Positions 61,411-64,000 of a stretch of DNA of 64,000 nt are shown here, piece after piece. The stretch spans positions 62,001-126,000 of the forward strand of contig JAFMIR010000001.1 of NCBI GenBank assembly GCA_017853885.1. Direction: 5' to 3'. How positions within the stretch are numbered: position 1 is the stretch's first letter; every line of letters begins with the position of its first letter. Origin of the DNA: Prosthecobacter sp. GTDB lineage: Bacteria > Verrucomicrobiota > Verrucomicrobiia > Verrucomicrobiales > Verrucomicrobiaceae. The notes below the pieces were generated by a model. The model did not search any database. It had not been told where the DNA came from and saw only the letters and a list, made by a program, of their open reading frames with translations. Position numbers and translations under genes: made by a program.

Positions 61411-62631
61411 ATGAAACACCTGATCTACATTCTCATCTCCCTCCCCGTGTGCTATGCCCAAGATTGGCCGCGGTGGCGTGGACCGAACGCGGATGGGCGG
61501 TGGAATCCGCCGGACCTACCCGCGGATGTCGTTTCAGAGGAACCTCAACGACTGTGGAAAGCGGATATCGGAGCCGGTTTTGGAGGTGTCACAGTCAGCG
61601 AAGGGCGCGTCTACATCATGGACCGGCAGAAACAGCCGAAAGAGGTGGAACGGGTGCTTTGCTTTGACGCGAAAGATGGCACGCTTCTCTGGCAGCACGC
61701 ATGGGAGGTGAGCTACGGTGGGATGGATTACGGCACCGGCCCACGGGCCTCAGTGAATGTGAGCGAGGGCCGTGCGTATGCACTGGGAGCCACCGGCATG
61801 GCTTGGTGCCTCGATGCAGTCAGCGGCAAGGCACTTTGGGAAGTGAACACGGTGGAGATCTGTGGTGCAAAGGTGCCGATGTGGGGCTTTGCAGCTTCGC
61901 CTGTGCTCGATGGCGGGCGCGTGCTGCTTCATGTGGGCGCGAAGAACGGCAGTGTCATCGCTTTGGATGGCAAAACAGGCGCGGAAGTTTGGCGTGGCGG
62001 TCCTGACCCGGCCGGTTACTGCACGCCGGAGATCATCACGCATGAAGGCCGACGACAACTCATTGCTTGGGGCCCGCAACACATCCAAAGCTTGGACCCG
62101 ATCAACGGTGCGGTGCTTTGGACCTATCCTTATAAGATCACTTACGGCGTGAGTATCGCCCAGCCGCTTTATCAAGACGGTGTGCTGCTCGTCTCCGGCT
62201 ACTGGCATGGCGCGAAAGCGCTACGGCCCGACAGACGCGGCGCGAAGCTGTTGTGGGAAAACGAATCCGATGTCTGCGGCCTGATGTCTGCTCCGCTCTT
62301 TAAAGATGGCGTGGTTTACATGCTCGACAAAAACCGCGGCCTGCAAGCCTTTGAGTTGAAGACCGGCAAGATCCTCTGGAGTGATGACAACACGCTCACG
62401 CCCAAAGATCGCAATCCGCAGATCAGCCTCGTGTGGATGGGCGAATCAAAAAACCTCGCCGCGCTGCTCAACGCGAGTGGCGAACTCGTCTATGTGAAGA
62501 TCACGCCCGAAAAACGCGAGGAACTTGCACGCTGGCAGATCATCGGCAAAACATGGGCCCATCCGGCCTTCGCAGGCTCGATGCTGATCGCGAGAGATGA
62601 TAAGGTTTTGGTGGCCTGGAGACTGTGGTGA
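61411..62631 (+). CDS. Exported PQQ-type beta-propeller protein
   Basis: This 406-residue protein has a Sec signal (MKHLIYILISLPVCYAQ) followed by DWPRWRGPNADG, typical of Planctomycetota/Verrucomicrobiota propeller proteins, and at least five PQQ-like blades (RVLCFDAKDGTLLWQHAW, MAWCLDAVSGKALWEVN, SVIALDGKTGAEVWRGG, HIQSLDPINGAVLWTYPYK, GLQAFELKTGKILWSDD). It resembles BamB-like scaffold proteins or dehydrogenase-like propellers; no cofactor is obvious. Divergent from the FHA fusion gene. Confidence 0.9.
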   Translation: MKHLIYILISLPVCYAQDWPRWRGPNADGRWNPPDLPADVVSEEPQRLWKADIGAGFGGVTVSEGRVYIMDRQKQPKEVERVLCFDAKDGTLLWQHAWEVSYGGMDYGTGPRASVNVSEGRAYALGATGMAWCLDAVSGKALWEVNTVEICGAKVPMWGFAASPVLDGGRVLLHVGAKNGSVIALDGKTGAEVWRGGPDPAGYCTPEIITHEGRRQLIAWGPQHIQSLDPINGAVLWTYPYKITYGVSIAQPLYQDGVLLVSGYWHGAKALRPDRRGAKLLWENESDVCGLMSAPLFKDGVVYMLDKNRGLQAFELKTGKILWSDDNTLTPKDRNPQISLVWMGESKNLAALLNASGELVYVKITPEKREELARWQIIGKTWAHPAFAGSMLIARDDKVLVAWRLW

Positions 62632-62634
62632 GTG

Positions 62635-63627
62635 TCACCGCCCCTCAAACCGATCACGGCCCTTCGCGAGAGCCTCCATCTTTCGATCAGCGATGCTGCG
62701 TTTGAGCATCCAAAAGCCGCAATCCGGATGAATGAACTTCACACGACCGGCGCCAAGTTGCTTTTCTGCAACCTCAATCCGATGCGCGATCTCGTCAGCG
62801 GTTTCGATATGGTTGATCTTGATGTCCACCACACCGAGACCGATGCTGATTTTCGGATCGAGTTCTTTCAAGGCATCCAAATCAGACTGCGGACGGTGCG
62901 CAAGTTCCATCACAAGATGATCAGCATGCAGTGAGTTCAAAAAACGGATCAGCGCGGCCCATTCACCTTTCTGGATCGTCTGGCCACCGTAGTTCCCAAA
63001 GCAAAAATGAACGGCTTTGCGGCCTTTTACGGCATCCAGCACGCGATTGATGCCTGCGGCGGCGATGGGTGCATCGGCGGGATTTCCAGGAATATTGGCC
63101 TCATCGACCTGCACGCAGGCACATTGCAAATCTGCAGCTTGAGCGGCGAGTGCATCGGCGATGGCCATGTTCAGCGCGGCGAAGTCGTGATAATGCATAT
63201 CCAACAGGGTGCGGGCGAGCATGTAGGGGCTGGTGAGAGTGAACTTGAAGTCACCGCCGGCCACCTTCGCGGCACGGGCACAGTCCTCGGCCAGATTTAG
63301 CACACCCTCAGTGATCGGACCACGCACTACAGCAGCAGGTTTGCTGCGAAAAGCCATCTCGTGCTTTGCGCGAAAGGCTGACATGTCTGCCCGGCCCACG
63401 CGATGGTCGATGCCACCAAGCTTGTGAACAAAGTACTCGATCATACCATTCGTATCCGGATGGTTCACATCAAAGCGATACAGCTCCCCATCCGTTGGCA
63501 AGTCGACGCCTGCTTGGCGTTGTGTATCAAAGACAACCCGCGTGGCATCGATGATGGCCTGCTCGCTAGGCAAAGCAGACAGCCATTCGGGAACGGGATA
63601 GGAGCCAACAGTGGTGGTCTGAATCAT
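62635..63627 (-). CDS. MetE-like (cobalamin-independent methionine synthase core) protein
   Basis: This 330-residue protein has only the C-terminal catalytic barrel of MetE: TTVGSYPVPEWL at the N-terminus, the zinc ligands in VHFCFGNY (HxC), MELAHRP (Glu) and HPDCGFWMLKR (Cys), and QVDEANIPG. MetE in most bacteria has an additional N-terminal half that binds methyltetrahydrofolate-polyglutamate; short forms occur in archaea and some bacteria and may use other methyl donors. ATG 63627 is chosen; the TTG 63639 adds four residues. It follows the M3 peptidase gene on the same strand. Confidence 0.9.
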   Translation of the reverse strand: MIQTTTVGSYPVPEWLSALPSEQAIIDATRVVFDTQRQAGVDLPTDGELYRFDVNHPDTNGMIEYFVHKLGGIDHRVGRADMSAFRAKHEMAFRSKPAAVVRGPITEGVLNLAEDCARAAKVAGGDFKFTLTSPYMLARTLLDMHYHDFAALNMAIADALAAQAADLQCACVQVDEANIPGNPADAPIAAAGINRVLDAVKGRKAVHFCFGNYGGQTIQKGEWAALIRFLNSLHADHLVMELAHRPQSDLDALKELDPKISIGLGVVDIKINHIETADEIAHRIEVAEKQLGAGRVKFIHPDCGFWMLKRSIADRKMEALAKGRDRFEGR

Positions 63628-63639
63628 GAGTCCTATCAA

Positions 63640-63656
63640 CGCGGCGGATAGCCGCG
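63640..63656. other. Small GC-rich hairpin between M3 peptidase and MetE-like genes
   Basis: A six-base-pair stem (CGCGGC with GCCGCG) and five-base loop lie upstream of the MetE-like start and 50 bp downstream of the M3 peptidase stop. It has no T-run. Confidence 0.25.
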
Positions 63657-63706
63657 AGACACATCAGGGTGTGATTATCCAAAGACAAGACAGCTTCAGC
63701 CATGCT

Positions 63707-64000
63707 TTAGGCCAATCCGGCACGCACAAGAAGCGCCTTCGCATCAGGATCGCGGCCCATGAAATCGCGGAAGAGCTTTGCGGGGTCCTCGCTGTTGCCT
63801 TTGCTGAGGATTTTATCGCGGAAATCGTGGCCAACAGCGGGATTGAGCACTCCTTCTTTTTGGAAACGGGTAAAGGCATCGGCATCCAGCACTTCGGCCC
63901 ATTTGTAGCTGTAGTAACCAGCTGCATAGCCTGTGGGGCTGCTGAAGAGGTGGCCGAACCGGCGGGCCATGGTAGGAGCCTCGGTTTTCAGTGCCATCAG
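63707..64000 (-). CDS. M3-family oligopeptidase, C-terminal end (partial)
   Basis: The last 97 codons of a minus-strand gene run off the window's right edge. The visible part is the C-terminal end of an M3 zinc peptidase (oligopeptidase A / Dcp group): [35 protein letters not shown], recognised in pieces, then [21 protein letters not shown] and LVRAGLA. The HExxH active site would lie upstream and outside the window. The apparent ATG at 63997 is internal to the gene. Confidence 0.85.
   Translation of the reverse strand: MMALKTEAPTMARRFGHLFSSPTGYAAGYYSYKWAEVLDADAFTRFQKEGVLNPAVGHDFRDKILSKGNSEDPAKLFRDFMGRDPDAKALLVRAGLA

Overview
The window looks like a chromosome segment of a Verrucomicrobiota bacterium, most likely Verrucomicrobiaceae (Prosthecobacter-like). 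This rests on gene families rather than a database search. They include two DUF1549/DUF1553 proteins (one with a DUF1501 partner), a DUF1080 protein, Tat-exported Gfo/Idh/MocA oxidoreductases, PQQ-type beta-propeller proteins, and generally weak Shine-Dalgarno sequences even in front of ribosomal protein genes. Coding density is high. I see no rRNA, tRNA, CRISPR array, insertion sequence or prophage.

Layout. 0-7 kb: an RlpA-like lipoprotein; a tight minus-strand operon of a tandem universal stress protein, a FixL-like PAS histidine kinase and a NarL-type regulator; a Tat-exported oxidoreductase; and accB-accC. 7-12 kb: a DUF1080 protein, a ribbon-helix-helix-like regulator whose promoter overlaps a palindrome, an acylphosphatase coupled to a degenerate metallopeptidase-like protein, an enolase-superfamily enzyme and a DUF1232 protein. 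12-16.6 kb: a 1143-residue cytochrome/WD40/DUF1549/DUF1553 protein and an alpha/beta hydrolase. 16.8-24.4 kb: four coupled genes for a type II secretion/type IV pilus platform ending in a secretin, with a convergent kinase-like membrane protein. 24.4-30.1 kb: CutA, a PAS histidine kinase, a DUF21/CBS protein, a 54-residue exported peptide and a DUF58-transglutaminase fusion. 30.1-34 kb: feoAB, a glutaredoxin and an RRM protein with a clear terminator. 34-39.1 kb: a PQQ beta-propeller with an inserted Rossmann domain, a lactonase-like propeller and a class IV aminotransferase. 39.1-44.7 kb: a shortened spc operon (rplE, rpsH, rplF, rplR, rpsE, rplO, secY, map) without rpsN or rpmD. 44.9-47.7 kb: divergent gspK-like and gspE-like genes, probably part of the same secretion machine as the 17-22 kb genes. 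47.9-51.5 kb: a DUF1549/DUF1553 plus DUF1501 pair and a strong terminator. 52-55.8 kb: small genes, a second Gfo/Idh/MocA protein and a coupled MOSC-MobA pair. 55.8-61.3 kb: an unusual ABC transporter. 61.4-64 kb: another PQQ propeller, a MetE-like core protein and the C-terminus of an M3 peptidase cut by the window edge.

The most unusual system is at 55.8-61.3 kb. One polypeptide carries a cytoplasmic FHA domain, about 360 residues of coiled coil, one transmembrane helix and a family 5 solute-binding domain. It is translationally coupled to a compact membrane protein that may be a fused DppB/DppC-like permease, followed by a single DppD-like ATPase. It suggests a peptide transporter physically tied to phosphothreonine signalling. 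Other notable items are the FixL-like operon, the DUF58-transglutaminase fusion, the kinase-like protein next to the secretin, the metallopeptidase-like protein without its HExxH motif, and the truncated spc operon.
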